The translations under genes and the position numbers were made by a program. From Candidatus Pedobacter colombiensis (GTDB taxonomy: Bacteria > Bacteroidota > Bacteroidia > Sphingobacteriales > Sphingobacteriaceae), in contig CP119313.1 of NCBI GenBank assembly GCA_029202485.1, positions 5,022,001 to 5,086,000 on the forward strand: a DNA stretch of 64,000 nt, given 5' to 3'. Below the pieces are notes generated by a model. The model was not told where the DNA came from. It searched no databases and was given only the letters and a program-made list of their open reading frames with translations. Of the stretch, positions 9,601 to 17,646 are shown one piece after another. Positions within the stretch are counted from its first letter, which is position 1. Each line of letters opens with the position of its first letter.

Positions 9601-9731
9601 ACTTATTTGTCCTCACAAAATACACAGGATTTGATCCGGAAGTTTCCGGAACAGCGCTGGGGATAGGTATAGACCGCGGGGTTTATCCACAACCAAGAAC
9701 CTTTATTTTCGGTGCAAGTATTGGATTTTAA
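6672..9731 (+). CDS. SusC-like TonB-dependent outer-membrane transporter
   Basis: A 1019-residue TonB-dependent porin. Signal peptide 1-28 (ends LVSAQ) is followed by a carboxypeptidase-regulatory-like beta-sandwich (about 30-105), a TonB-box-like DVVVVGYGTQ, the plug (about 115-240 with GQPGSGVSIRIRGIGT) and the 22-strand barrel ending in an aromatic-rich terminus (FIFGASIGF). A calcium-loop-like DLNGDGVIDSKDR lies near residue 840. There is no STN secretin domain, so it is not the kind that signals to an anti-sigma factor. It imports oligosaccharides across the outer membrane together with the SusD-like lipoprotein that follows. The likely SusD start lies 13 bases past its stop, so coupling is tight. 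Confidence 0.95.
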   Translation: MKRIRLMRLCSLLMIFYLCLSTALVSAQENRTIKGVVKSSEDSQPLPGVSVSAVGSSSAGTMTDKDGQFQIVVEKSVNTLLFRSIGMNSKEVSIQNNQTLEVVLTPSTQSLNDVVVVGYGTQKKSLVTGAIASLRAKDLDISGLMRADQALQGRAAGVSVMMNSGQPGSGVSIRIRGIGTNGSNDPLLIVDGYPVNDLEGVNPRDIETMEVLKDAASAAIYGARGANGVVIVTTKKGKAGQYRVNYDYYYGIQNVRKYIDVLDATQYARIQNEAYFNSNLPLPFSSDEIAKMGAGTNWQKEVSYNNAPIQSHQASLSGGSDRSTFNSSFSYFSQDGTLAKGKSNFERYTGRINTEQKFLDGLLTTGVNLNFANVKRAAITSNAGNAGPILSAINMDPVTPVMKDDGTFAISRYVSQEIVNPIARIYYSNGASGYTRLIGDAFGELQILKDLKLRSTIGYTFQYDQGSNYTPIYYLNSTNFTLASGASKSAAETKTLNFENTLTYGKTIQKNTFSILVGNTIRKGQTSNVSASKNGLLYDDPAFAYLDLAKDNTSAAASGGAGHSAFLSYFGRLNYDYDGRFMATASFRADGSYNFGSNNKFGYFPSISAGWNVSKEHFMENETWLNNLKLRASWGQTGNDNIGEYSFVSTISTYARNYYWGANTQMVGASPSKISNPDLKWETSEQTNIGFDADFLNNFNATFDVYSKKTKDLLLTPPIPLYVGNGAPSTNGAAVVNKGIELSLGYKKDFGKLNINLNVNGAYNFNKVTEVGNATGFIVGSDASNQMQGVTRMQVGYPMGYFWLYAMDGIFQNQSEIDKYVGPTGAKIQPNAVPGDIRYKDLNGDGVIDSKDRSNMGSPHPKYNYGFNLTMRYANFDLNVFFNGLAGNKIFNSLHRWDLPTANYPIEILNRWHGEGTSNTYPRVAAGDANGNFTNPSDFFLEDGSYLRLKNVALGYTIKNLSKYKINNIRLYATGTNLFVLTKYTGFDPEVSGTALGIGIDRGVYPQPRTFIFGASIGF

Positions 9732-9744
9732 TAACAAACCAGGT

Positions 9745-11301
9745 ATGAAAAGATATATAAAAACTATTGCATTTTTATTAATGTTGGGTTCAACATCATG
9801 CAATAAAGAACTTGATTTATTACCCATCACCAGTGATGTGGAAACGAACTTCTATAAAGATCAGAAAGATTGTCTTCAAGGGTTGGTTGCGGCGTATAAC
9901 GTTCTGCTTTGGGATGCCCCACAGAATCAAAATTCCCCTTTTCAATTGATCAGTGAAGTATTGGGTGATCATTGTTTTACAGGTGGTGCTTCTGTAACGG
10001 ATTTACCGGGAGTATCCAGAATCGACAGGGGTCAAATCCGCCCGGACGACCTTGGACCAAAAGCCTTTTGGTATAAATACTACACGGGAATTTACCGCTG
10101 TAACCTGCTACTTGAAAAAATGCCCAATGCTACTTTTGACACCCCAGGGCTACGCGAACGGTTTACAGCAGAATGCAAATTCTTACGCGCCTTTTATTAT
10201 TTCGACCTTGTACGTCTATTTGGCAATGTACCACTGATTCTAAAGACACTCGCCCCTTCAGAATACAATCAAACGCAAAGCAGCCCGGAAGCTGTATATG
10301 CTCAAATCTCTGCTGACCTTACAGAAGCAATCAATGTGCTACCCGCTTACAAAAACATGCCCCCAACTGAATTGGGCAGGGTAACTTCCGACGCCGCAAG
10401 GGGATTAATGATGCGGGTATGGCTATATTATACCGGGTATTATAAAAAACCGGAATTGCCTGGTGTTAGCGCTCAAAATATCCTTAATATCAGTGAAACT
10501 TTGATCAATAACAGCGGCCATGATCTGCTTACCAATTTTGCGGATGTATTTACACCTACCCCACCGTATAACAACAACAATAAAGAGTCCGTTTTTGAAA
10601 TTCAGTACTCTAGTCTTGCTTATAGTGGAAACTTTAGTTATCGCGAAGAGGCCAATGGAAATTTAGCAGTGATGCTTTGGTCAATGCGCGATCCCAATTC
10701 TGCCTCACCTTATGCTGCAGGATGGTCCTTTGCCCCGATTGATCCAATATTTTACAATCAGTTCGACAATACAGACTTGCGCAAGGCAGTTACCTTTTTA
10801 CTCCCTAAATCGCAATCTGTTTCATTTACCCCGGGCTATCAAAACACAGATATTTTCCCTCAAAAATGGGTAGCACTAAAAGTAAATAACTCATCCAAAG
10901 GAAATGTGGGGCTAAATTATCCGAATCATTTTATTTCAATCCGGTTTTCAGATGTGCTCCTTATGGCTGCCGAATTACAGCTATTACATGGAGGCTCCAC
11001 AGCAAAAGCACAACAATACTTTGAAAAGGTAGCAAAACGTGCAAGACCTGCCGGATATGTACCACCTGTTGTATCACTGGATGTAATTTATAATGAACGT
11101 GATCTGGAACTTGCCCTTGAAGGTGTTCGCTATTGGGACTTAATGCGAAGAGGTCTTGATTATGCGGCAAGCAAAATCAACATCAACAGAGGTGAGCCTT
11201 TTGTGAGCAAATTTAACACTGCTGCGGCTGGATTATTTCCAATTCCTGATTATGAGATCATCCTCTCTAAAAACACATTAGTTCAGAACCCGGGATATTA
11301 A
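9745..11301 (+). CDS. SusD-like glycan-binding lipoprotein
   Basis: A 518-residue SusD/RagB family protein. I choose the ATG at 9745 because it gives a proper lipoprotein signal with lipobox GSTSC (Cys19). An upstream ATG at 9712 overlaps susC and would add 11 residues before the signal. TPR-like helices and the hallmark C-terminal region (VIYNERDLELALEGVRYWDLMRRG) are present. The family forms the lid of the SusC barrel and captures glycan at the cell surface. Four bases separate it from the next gene. Substrate specificity cannot be read from the sequence. Confidence 0.95.
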   Translation: MKRYIKTIAFLLMLGSTSCNKELDLLPITSDVETNFYKDQKDCLQGLVAAYNVLLWDAPQNQNSPFQLISEVLGDHCFTGGASVTDLPGVSRIDRGQIRPDDLGPKAFWYKYYTGIYRCNLLLEKMPNATFDTPGLRERFTAECKFLRAFYYFDLVRLFGNVPLILKTLAPSEYNQTQSSPEAVYAQISADLTEAINVLPAYKNMPPTELGRVTSDAARGLMMRVWLYYTGYYKKPELPGVSAQNILNISETLINNSGHDLLTNFADVFTPTPPYNNNNKESVFEIQYSSLAYSGNFSYREEANGNLAVMLWSMRDPNSASPYAAGWSFAPIDPIFYNQFDNTDLRKAVTFLLPKSQSVSFTPGYQNTDIFPQKWVALKVNNSSKGNVGLNYPNHFISIRFSDVLLMAAELQLLHGGSTAKAQQYFEKVAKRARPAGYVPPVVSLDVIYNERDLELALEGVRYWDLMRRGLDYAASKININRGEPFVSKFNTAAAGLFPIPDYEIILSKNTLVQNPGY

Positions 11302-11305
11302 CCTA

Positions 11306-12238
11306 ATGGATATTTTAAAACTTACTCAGATGAGATATATATTATTAGCTGCTTTTGTATCACTGATTTGTTTATCGTGTACAAAAAAGCCCTCTCTTGA
11401 AGATCCAATTCCTTCAGAAGACGTCAACATCATTGTACAAAAAACGGATACATTAAATGTATATCGTTTTATCAATGCTAAAATTGGGAAAACTGCTACT
11501 GCACGCTGGGACCTTGGCAACAATCAAAAAGCGGTTGGTGATACTGTGATTGGCAGATATCCCTTTAAAGGAAATTACACCGTAACACTCACTGTTTTTA
11601 ATGGGTTAACTGCTGTAGATAAATCAGTCCTGGTTTCATTTAATCAGGACAACATTAATCTGGATCCCTTTTATGGTCTTCTTACCGGTGGCGCTACCGC
11701 CACGGCCGGGAAAACCTGGGTACTGGATTCACTCTCAGATGCTCATGTTAAACTGATCAATTCCGGCTCCACTACTCCCTGGAATAAGCTTGCCAAAAGC
11801 GGGAAAGGGGTTTACGATGATGAACTTAACTTTAAGCTGGCCGGTTTTGAATGTACATACAACAACCATAATACGTCTTATGTCCATGGAGGAACCATTG
11901 ACGGCATTACTCAATTCCGTTTTAAAGAGCTTAATGCAAACTGGGGCACAGCAACCAACCCGGTAGCGGATGGCGGCGATTTGACGATAAATTATACACC
12001 GGCAAAGCCTGTTCAGAAATGGACAATGGAGATCAGAGGTGGCAAGCACTACCTTCGCTTGTATGATGGTGCTTTCTTTTTCTTCTACAGGGGATGCGCA
12101 GATATTATCGAATATGAGATCAGTTCTATTTCAGAAAATGAAATGATTGTAACCCATACAGAAACTATACCTGCTTCCAGGGCAGCCAGCGCCTGGAAAG
12201 ATGTCTATTTATTAATCCGCAAAGGCTACGTAAGATAA
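11306..12238 (+). CDS. PKD-domain surface lipoprotein of the PUL
   Basis: A 310-residue predicted lipoprotein with lipobox ICLSC near residue 25. A second ATG at 11330 would give a shorter and more typical signal peptide. Residues about 45-115 read as a PKD-like Ig fold (ARWDLGNNQ, GNYTVTLTVFNG). The rest is rich in Gly and aromatics and resembles the C-terminal carbohydrate-binding parts of proteins placed after susD in PULs. Such SusE/SusF-position proteins (surface glycan-binding proteins) hold substrate and usually lack catalysis. No catalytic motif is visible. It lies between susD and the GLUG lipoprotein with gaps of only a few bases, so it is in the same operon. Confidence 0.72.
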   Translation: MDILKLTQMRYILLAAFVSLICLSCTKKPSLEDPIPSEDVNIIVQKTDTLNVYRFINAKIGKTATARWDLGNNQKAVGDTVIGRYPFKGNYTVTLTVFNGLTAVDKSVLVSFNQDNINLDPFYGLLTGGATATAGKTWVLDSLSDAHVKLINSGSTTPWNKLAKSGKGVYDDELNFKLAGFECTYNNHNTSYVHGGTIDGITQFRFKELNANWGTATNPVADGGDLTINYTPAKPVQKWTMEIRGGKHYLRLYDGAFFFFYRGCADIIEYEISSISENEMIVTHTETIPASRAASAWKDVYLLIRKGYVR

Positions 12239-12243
12239 ACATT

Positions 12244-15066
12244 ATGAAAAGAACCTATTTTTTTAGAAATATAATTTGCCTGGTTATCCTTGCAATTACC
12301 GTTCTGCAGGCTTGTAAAAAAGACAATGAACGTCCTAAATCATTACCGGATCGTATGGAGATCCTGGATACAAAGTCTAAGGTTAACGGAAACCTTGTTG
12401 AAAGTCTAGTTCTTTCTGCAACCAATACCTTTACCCTGTCTTTTAAAAATGCACCTACCGGTACATCTGCAGTCATCAGTGCTGAAGCGGTAAATGGAAT
12501 CTCCATCCCCGCAACAACAGTAGAACTCAATGGCACATCAAGCGTAAATGTGCCGCTCACTGGAAAACCTACCACTGACGGAACCTTTGTGCTGGTGGTA
12601 AACATAAAGGTTAACGGCACTACTTATGTGTGCAGTAAAGAGTTCTATGTCGATCTTGCAACGGTTACCGCAATCGATTTTGCTCTGGCAGAAACTCCAC
12701 TGTTAAATGTGAATAAGGTAACTGATATCGATTTTGATATTTATCCAAAATCTACTGTATTTACGATTGTTCCTTCACCAAATCTGACGGCGGAAATCAT
12801 TAATGTCTCCCCTACAAAGAGAACTTTAAGGATTACCCCAACCGCTCAGTTTACAACAGGTACGGTTGCCATTACGGCTACTTTTATGGCTATCGCCCCG
12901 GTAACCAGAACGCTCAGCTGTAACGCATTTGCCGCTGGTGCCGGAACTACGGCTGCACCATTTGAAATACCGGATGCAGATCGTATGAACAGAATTGCTT
13001 ACGCCCTATCTGGCAATTTCAAATTAACCAGCGATTTTACTCAAACCACTGCTACAACCTCAACAAGCACATTTAACGGAACTGTTGATGGCAACGGCAA
13101 AACCATTACCGGCCTTACCATTACTTCTTCTGCGGATAAATCAGGGTTATTTGCTGAGCTTGGTCCAAACGCCATGGTTAAGAATCTCATCCTTAAAAAC
13201 GTTAATATTACCGGTCAAAACAATACCGCAGCACTCGCCGGCATTAATCGAGGCAGTGTAAGTACTGTAACGGTTAGCGGAACAATTAATGGAGGCCTGT
13301 TTGTTGGCGGTATCTCAGGGACCAATTATGGATCTATTACCACATCAGATGTAAATGGCCTTACTATAAAAGGGCTTAATAGCATAGGTTCATTAACTGG
13401 TGGTGTAAATACGGGTTCATCACAAACGTCCAATGTTGTACTGGTACTTCCTGATACCTTCCCAACAGAGGTTTATGGAATAGCATCGGCTAAAACAGTC
13501 GACTTTGTTTTCGCGCCTTCTGATGGGACAATTGCTGTGTTGACTACACCTGCACTATTGACTGCAGCCCCTGTATCTGGTCAACAAAAGCTAACCTTAA
13601 CACCTCAGGCAGGCTTTTTAAGTGGCGACCTGCAAATTTCAATGCAAAAAAATAATTTATCTGCTGTTAGAACGGTTAAAATATTCTCAAAACAAGCAGG
13701 TTCATTTTTTGATGGAGGAGACGGTTCTGTAGCTAGTCCTTATATCATTTCTAATGAATCCGCTCTGGATTATGTGAGAAATGATGGTACTAAAAATTAT
13801 AAAATCGTAGCAAACATTGCGTTAACCAAACCGTGGACGCCAATCCCTACTTTCAGCGGAACGCTAGATGGAGGGAAATTTAAAGTGACCGGGCTAACCA
13901 TCAACTCAACAACTGCAAATGATGGTTTCATCAACACCAATACAGGTACTATCAAAGATATTCAGTTTCTGAATGTAGATTGTAAAACCAACGCAGCATT
14001 TGGGGTGATAACTGGTAAAACCACAGGTGGAACCATTCAAAATGTTGTAGTTACGGGATCTGTCATTTCTACAAATACGGGCGACCTCCTAGGCGGTATC
14101 TCAGGTGAGCTATCTGCCGGTGGTAAGCTTACGCAGTGCTATACCAACCTCAACATTTCTGCATCATGCGGGATGATTGGTGGAATTGCAGGCAGACTAA
14201 CCACTTCTACCGGAGCAATCACAGAGATTTCTTATTGTACAACCACTGGAAGCCTGGAAATTACTGCTTCTAAAAACAGAATTGCCGGCATACTAGGACG
14301 CGCTGAAGGAACTGTATCCGGGGGAATTATTAAAAACTGTCTTTCCACAGTAAATATTACAGCTACAGTAGCAGCGGCTACCACCGCAAATGGTATTGGA
14401 GGTATCTTTGGTGCAGATCAGAATGCAAATATTGTCCCTATTGATCAGTGTATGTTTAGCGGTTCAATATCTGCAGGCTTCTCAATTGGTGGCATCGCAG
14501 GTGTAGGGTCAACAATTACCAACTGCATTGTAAAAGGTAAAGGACCACTTGCTACACAGCCAATGCTGAGTGCAGCGAGCACAACCCCTGCAACGGGAAA
14601 TATAGGTGGTATTGCAGGAACCAATAAAACCAAACTGGAAAACTGCGTAGTTAGAGAAGTAACTATTAAATCCGTAATTACGCCAGCAGGATTTCCAAAT
14701 GCCGGCATCGCCAGTACTTATCAGAACAATGGTTATACCAAGAATAGTTTCGTTGCCAATACCTCAATCGAAGGTTCAAATACTGCTCCAAACTGGGATA
14801 ATAATTTCAGGATTTCGGGAACAGCAGCCAATGGAACCGGAGTAAACAGCAGCAACTTTGTAGGCACAGGTGTAACGATCGTTGGCCGTACAAGTGCCAT
14901 TACGAACGATCTGAACGGCTTAGATGGACAGGTTAAGACTCAGGCAGAGCTTACACAAAGCTTTTTCCAGGGTATTGGTTACGACTTTGCGATCTGGAAA
15001 ATAGATACTGATGGATATTTATCCTTAAAAAATGTTGGTTACAATGGTACACTTCCAACACCATAA
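12244..15066 (+). CDS. Large GLUG-repeat surface lipoprotein
   Basis: A 940-residue lipoprotein (lipobox LQAC, Cys near residue 22-24). An N-terminal Ig-like part (about 30-230) is followed by two long blocks of GLUG-type repeats (about 240-400 and 500-830). These contain segments such as ALAGINRGSVSTVTVSG, GGISGTNYGSIT and GGIAGTNKTKLENCVV, which are typical of right-handed beta-helical surface proteins. Ser, Thr, Gly and Asn are abundant, as expected for a cell-surface protein. The place in the operon, before the GH128-like lipoprotein, suggests a glycan-binding or scaffolding role in the PUL. The repeats are known from adhesins and IgA-peptidase-like proteins, so adhesion to the polymer or its source cell is an alternative. 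No enzyme motif was found. Confidence 0.75.
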   Translation: MKRTYFFRNIICLVILAITVLQACKKDNERPKSLPDRMEILDTKSKVNGNLVESLVLSATNTFTLSFKNAPTGTSAVISAEAVNGISIPATTVELNGTSSVNVPLTGKPTTDGTFVLVVNIKVNGTTYVCSKEFYVDLATVTAIDFALAETPLLNVNKVTDIDFDIYPKSTVFTIVPSPNLTAEIINVSPTKRTLRITPTAQFTTGTVAITATFMAIAPVTRTLSCNAFAAGAGTTAAPFEIPDADRMNRIAYALSGNFKLTSDFTQTTATTSTSTFNGTVDGNGKTITGLTITSSADKSGLFAELGPNAMVKNLILKNVNITGQNNTAALAGINRGSVSTVTVSGTINGGLFVGGISGTNYGSITTSDVNGLTIKGLNSIGSLTGGVNTGSSQTSNVVLVLPDTFPTEVYGIASAKTVDFVFAPSDGTIAVLTTPALLTAAPVSGQQKLTLTPQAGFLSGDLQISMQKNNLSAVRTVKIFSKQAGSFFDGGDGSVASPYIISNESALDYVRNDGTKNYKIVANIALTKPWTPIPTFSGTLDGGKFKVTGLTINSTTANDGFINTNTGTIKDIQFLNVDCKTNAAFGVITGKTTGGTIQNVVVTGSVISTNTGDLLGGISGELSAGGKLTQCYTNLNISASCGMIGGIAGRLTTSTGAITEISYCTTTGSLEITASKNRIAGILGRAEGTVSGGIIKNCLSTVNITATVAAATTANGIGGIFGADQNANIVPIDQCMFSGSISAGFSIGGIAGVGSTITNCIVKGKGPLATQPMLSAASTTPATGNIGGIAGTNKTKLENCVVREVTIKSVITPAGFPNAGIASTYQNNGYTKNSFVANTSIEGSNTAPNWDNNFRISGTAANGTGVNSSNFVGTGVTIVGRTSAITNDLNGLDGQVKTQAELTQSFFQGIGYDFAIWKIDTDGYLSLKNVGYNGTLPTP

Positions 15067-15087
15067 AAGATATAGCATAACAAATTA

Positions 15088-15984
15088 ATGATTAAATTGA
15101 TGAAGATGATTAAGATTTTAAACCTGTTATTTATTGGTTGCTGTACGGCCATTATGGGCTGCTCAAAAAGCAATGTATATATACCAACAAAAGCTGTGTC
15201 GGGCAATTATACAGCCACAGGCAAAAAGGGTGCTGATTTTAGTACGAACACTAAAAATGGAACCTGGTGGGGCAATACCATCACACTGCAAAGTCACTGG
15301 TTCTATACCTGGGGTACTTCAGTTCCTTTCGAACTTGTACCACAAAACTGTGAATTTGTACCGATGTTCTGGAGTAAAGCAAATGTAACGGATGCCAATA
15401 TTGCCTACGTAAAACAGTTAAAAGACCAGGGGAGGGCTAAATATGTACTTGGCTTTAATGAACCTGATCTTGCTGACCAGTCGAACATGACCGTACAGGA
15501 TGCACTGGCTTTATGGCCACAACTTGAAACGATTGGGTTGCCGCTAGGCAGCCCAGCGGCTTCATGGCCAACCAGGCAATGGATTTATGATTTTATGGAT
15601 CAGGCCATCGCTCAAAAAAGACGTGTTGACTTTATCTGCGTGCATATGTATGTGGGCACTGATGATGTTGCATTTATAAATGTACTCCAGGATCTATACA
15701 ACAAATACCATAAACCCATCTGGATTACCGAATTTGCAACTGTTTCGGATAAAGCCACTACTATGGCAGAAAATCCCTTTACTCCAGACATGGTATTGGC
15801 CTTTATGCAGCGATTGTTACCTAAACTGGAAGCCCTAGATTTTGTGCAGCGCTACTCCTGGTTCTCGGGTTCACCAACAAGTTCTCGTTTGTGGCCTTCG
15901 TCATTGGTTGATGCCAATGGCAATCTAACTAAACTTGGAAAATGGTATTCTGAATTTAAACCAAACACAGAAATCAAACGGTAA
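15088..15984 (+). CDS. Lipoprotein glycoside hydrolase, GH128-like (endo-beta-1,3-glucanase type)
   Basis: A 298-residue lipoprotein (IMGCS lipobox, Cys near residue 25; ATGs at 15088, 15100 and 15106 are all possible). The mature part reads as one small TIM barrel of the glycosyl-hydrolase catalytic-core type: WSKANVTD, the acid/base Glu125 in LGFNEPD, HMYVG, and the nucleophile Glu215 in WITEFA. This family contains GH128 endo-beta-1,3-glucanases, including plant and fungal members. As a surface lipoprotein it would make the first cuts in the polymer before SusCD import. It is the last gene of the PUL and ends just before a strong hairpin at 15998. The substrate call is by family only. Confidence 0.78.
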   Translation: MIKLMKMIKILNLLFIGCCTAIMGCSKSNVYIPTKAVSGNYTATGKKGADFSTNTKNGTWWGNTITLQSHWFYTWGTSVPFELVPQNCEFVPMFWSKANVTDANIAYVKQLKDQGRAKYVLGFNEPDLADQSNMTVQDALALWPQLETIGLPLGSPAASWPTRQWIYDFMDQAIAQKRRVDFICVHMYVGTDDVAFINVLQDLYNKYHKPIWITEFATVSDKATTMAENPFTPDMVLAFMQRLLPKLEALDFVQRYSWFSGSPTSSRLWPSSLVDANGNLTKLGKWYSEFKPNTEIKR

Positions 15985-15997
15985 CTTCACAAATAAC

Positions 15998-16028
15998 AAA
16001 GGCCCCGACACAAAACGTCGGGGCCTTT
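15998..16028. terminator. Bidirectional terminator hairpin between the PUL and sodB
   Basis: A perfect 12-bp stem (15998-16009 with 16017-16028, AAAGGCCCCGAC on the left) and a 7-base loop. It lies between convergent genes. The T tracts are short, so strength is uncertain. Confidence 0.75.
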
Positions 16029-16065
16029 ACATATCATTGATCCTGCTATAAAAACAGGAAGAAAA

Positions 16066-16671
16066 TTAAGCTTTTTTGAAACGCTCAGCTACAGCATCCC
16101 AGTTCACTACATTCCAGAAAGCAGAGATGTAATCAGGACGTCTGTTTTGATATTTCAGGTAGTAAGCATGTTCCCATACATCCATACCTAGAATTGGCGT
16201 ACCCTTTACCTCTGCGATATCCATTAAAGGGTTATCCTGGTTAGGGGTAGATGAAACTACTAATTTTTTATCAGCACCAACGCTTAACCAAGCCCATCCT
16301 GAACCAAAACGAGTTGCACCAGCTTCAGCAAATTTAGTTTTAAAATCAGCGAATGAACCAAATGCGGCATTGATTGCATCAGCTAAAGCACCTTTAGGCT
16401 CTCCACCTTTGTTTGGACCAATAACTTCCCAAAACATTGAGTGGTTATAATGACCACCACCGTTGTTTCTTACTGCAACAGGAAACTTAGAGATGTTTTT
16501 TATAATTTCTTCGATGCTTTCGTTTGCTTCAGGTTTGCCTTCTAAAGCTTTATTTAGGTTAGTAACGTAAGCCTGATGATGTTTACCATGGTGGATTTCC
16601 ATAGTTAATTTATCGATATGCGGTTCTAATGCGTCTGTAGCGTACGGTAACGCAGGTAATTCAAAAGCCAT
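16066..16671 (-). CDS. sodB: Superoxide dismutase, Mn-type (Fe/Mn family)
   Basis: A 201-residue cytoplasmic Fe/Mn superoxide dismutase that converts superoxide to peroxide and oxygen. The metal ligands are His27, His77, Asp164 and His168 (in DVWEHAYY). GGGHYNHSMFW and TPNQDNPLM, with Gln in the second motif, are closer to Mn-type or cambialistic enzymes than to strict Fe-SODs, so the gene could equally be called sodA. Length is normal. It is convergent with the PUL and has its own promoter at 16742-16775. It is functionally linked to the OxyR and peroxiredoxin genes in this window. Confidence 0.93.
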   Translation of the reverse strand: MAFELPALPYATDALEPHIDKLTMEIHHGKHHQAYVTNLNKALEGKPEANESIEEIIKNISKFPVAVRNNGGGHYNHSMFWEVIGPNKGGEPKGALADAINAAFGSFADFKTKFAEAGATRFGSGWAWLSVGADKKLVVSSTPNQDNPLMDIAEVKGTPILGMDVWEHAYYLKYQNRRPDYISAFWNVVNWDAVAERFKKA

Positions 16672-16741
16672 ACTATTATGATTTAAGTTTAAATAATTAT
16701 TTAATTTATGCCAACGATTGGTTAATTGCCGACTTCAACAG

Positions 16742-16775
16742 CAAATATAACAATCAAGGGTTAAGTTTTGTTCAA
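16742..16775 (-). promoter_or_regulatory. Promoter of the superoxide dismutase gene
   Basis: On the minus strand TTG (16773-16775), a 23-base spacer and TATATTTG (16742-16749). The spacer is at the long end of the usual range. The gene start is 70 bases downstream, giving a leader of about 65 bases. Confidence 0.5.
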
Positions 16776-16788
16776 TACTTTGTCAAGT

Positions 16789-17262
16789 TTAGCCCCTTTT
16801 ATTTTCGAAAAACTTTTTCATCAAAGCCCCACATTCCAGGGCAAGAACACCGCTCTTCACGGCTGTTTTTGGGTGTAATAAATTAGCTCCTTTTGTGGTA
16901 AAACCTCTTTTGGGTTCAGGTGCTCCGTATACCAATTTGCCGATCTGGGTCCAGTAACTTGCGCCCGCACACATCACACAAGGCTCAATGGTTACGTATA
17001 AAGTACAGTCCTTTAAATATTTGCCTCCAAGGGTTTGTGATGCTGCTGTAAATGCCTGCATTTCTGCATGAGCAGTTACATCATTCAACTGCTCGGTTAA
17101 ATTGTGCCCACGACCAACTATACGGCCTTTACAAACTACTATCGCTCCTATCGGGATCTCTTCGGCCTCGTAAGCTTTTTGCGCTTCGTGTAAAGCCAAA
17201 CGCATAAAATGCTCATCTTCTGCGGCAGGGTTTTCTTCTTCTGAAAAATTATAAAAGCTCAT
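16789..17262 (-). CDS. tadA: tRNA-specific adenosine deaminase family protein (TadA-like)
   Basis: A 157-residue cytidine/deoxycytidylate-deaminase-fold enzyme. The zinc site is complete: His65 and the proton-shuttle Glu67 in TAHAEMQAF, with Cys95 and Cys98 in EPCVMCAGA. TadA converts A34 of tRNA-Arg to inosine. Length and motifs fit TadA, but guanine deaminases share the fold, so substrate is by similarity. The residues before MRLAL look like a variable extension. It lies 15 bases downstream of the CsaA-like gene, and the two are probably co-transcribed. Confidence 0.82.
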   Translation of the reverse strand: MSFYNFSEEENPAAEDEHFMRLALHEAQKAYEAEEIPIGAIVVCKGRIVGRGHNLTEQLNDVTAHAEMQAFTAASQTLGGKYLKDCTLYVTIEPCVMCAGASYWTQIGKLVYGAPEPKRGFTTKGANLLHPKTAVKSGVLALECGALMKKFFENKRG

Positions 17263-17277
17263 GGTCCAAAGATAGTA

Positions 17278-17613
17278 TTATATCATTTTACTCCCATTAG
17301 GAACTTTTCCATTTAAAGTAGTTAACACAATATCTCCGTTTTCATCCGCAAATCCGGTCACCAAAAACTCCGACATAAATTTACCGATCTGCTTTTTAGG
17401 AAAATTGACCACCCCTACAATCTGTCGACCAACTAATTCTTCTTTCGTATACAGCTTTGTGATCTGTGCAGAGCTCATTTTAATGCCCAATTCTCCAAAA
17501 TCCACTTTTACCTTATAGGCTGGTTTTCTAGCTTCCGGATAATCAAAGACTTCTAAAATGGTTCCCGCACATAATTCAACTTTCTCAAAGTCGTTCCAGA
17601 TTATTTCTTCCAT
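17278..17613 (-). CDS. csaA: CsaA-like tRNA-binding OB-fold protein
   Basis: A 111-residue protein that is entirely one tRNA-binding (EMAP/Trbp111-like) OB fold: DFEKVELCAGTILEV, ARKPAYKVKVDFG, SSAQITKLYT and GVVNFPKKQIGKFMSE. The family includes CsaA, described as an export-related chaperone, and free-standing tRNA-binding domains related to the MetRS C-terminus. The gene is divergent from rlmI (starts 34 bases apart) and upstream of tadA. A tRNA-related function fits both neighbours. Cytoplasmic. Confidence 0.85.
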   Translation of the reverse strand: MEEIIWNDFEKVELCAGTILEVFDYPEARKPAYKVKVDFGELGIKMSSAQITKLYTKEELVGRQIVGVVNFPKKQIGKFMSEFLVTGFADENGDIVLTTLNGKVPNGSKMI

Positions 17614-17633
17614 GCCGTGAATTTACAATTTAT

Positions 17634-17641
17634 TATCTTTG
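17634..17641 (+). promoter_or_regulatory. -7 box immediately before the rlmI start
   Basis: TATCTTTG is a full TANNTTTG match and ends five bases before the ATG at 17647. Transcription would start at or next to the A of the start codon, so the mRNA may be leaderless. No clear TTG is seen about 20 bases upstream. Confidence 0.45.
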
Positions 17642-17646
17642 TCGCC

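Noticed and set aside
9712..9745. Earlier start of SusD overlapping SusC
   Set aside because: It would place 11 residues before a good lipoprotein signal; the ATG at 9745 is better.
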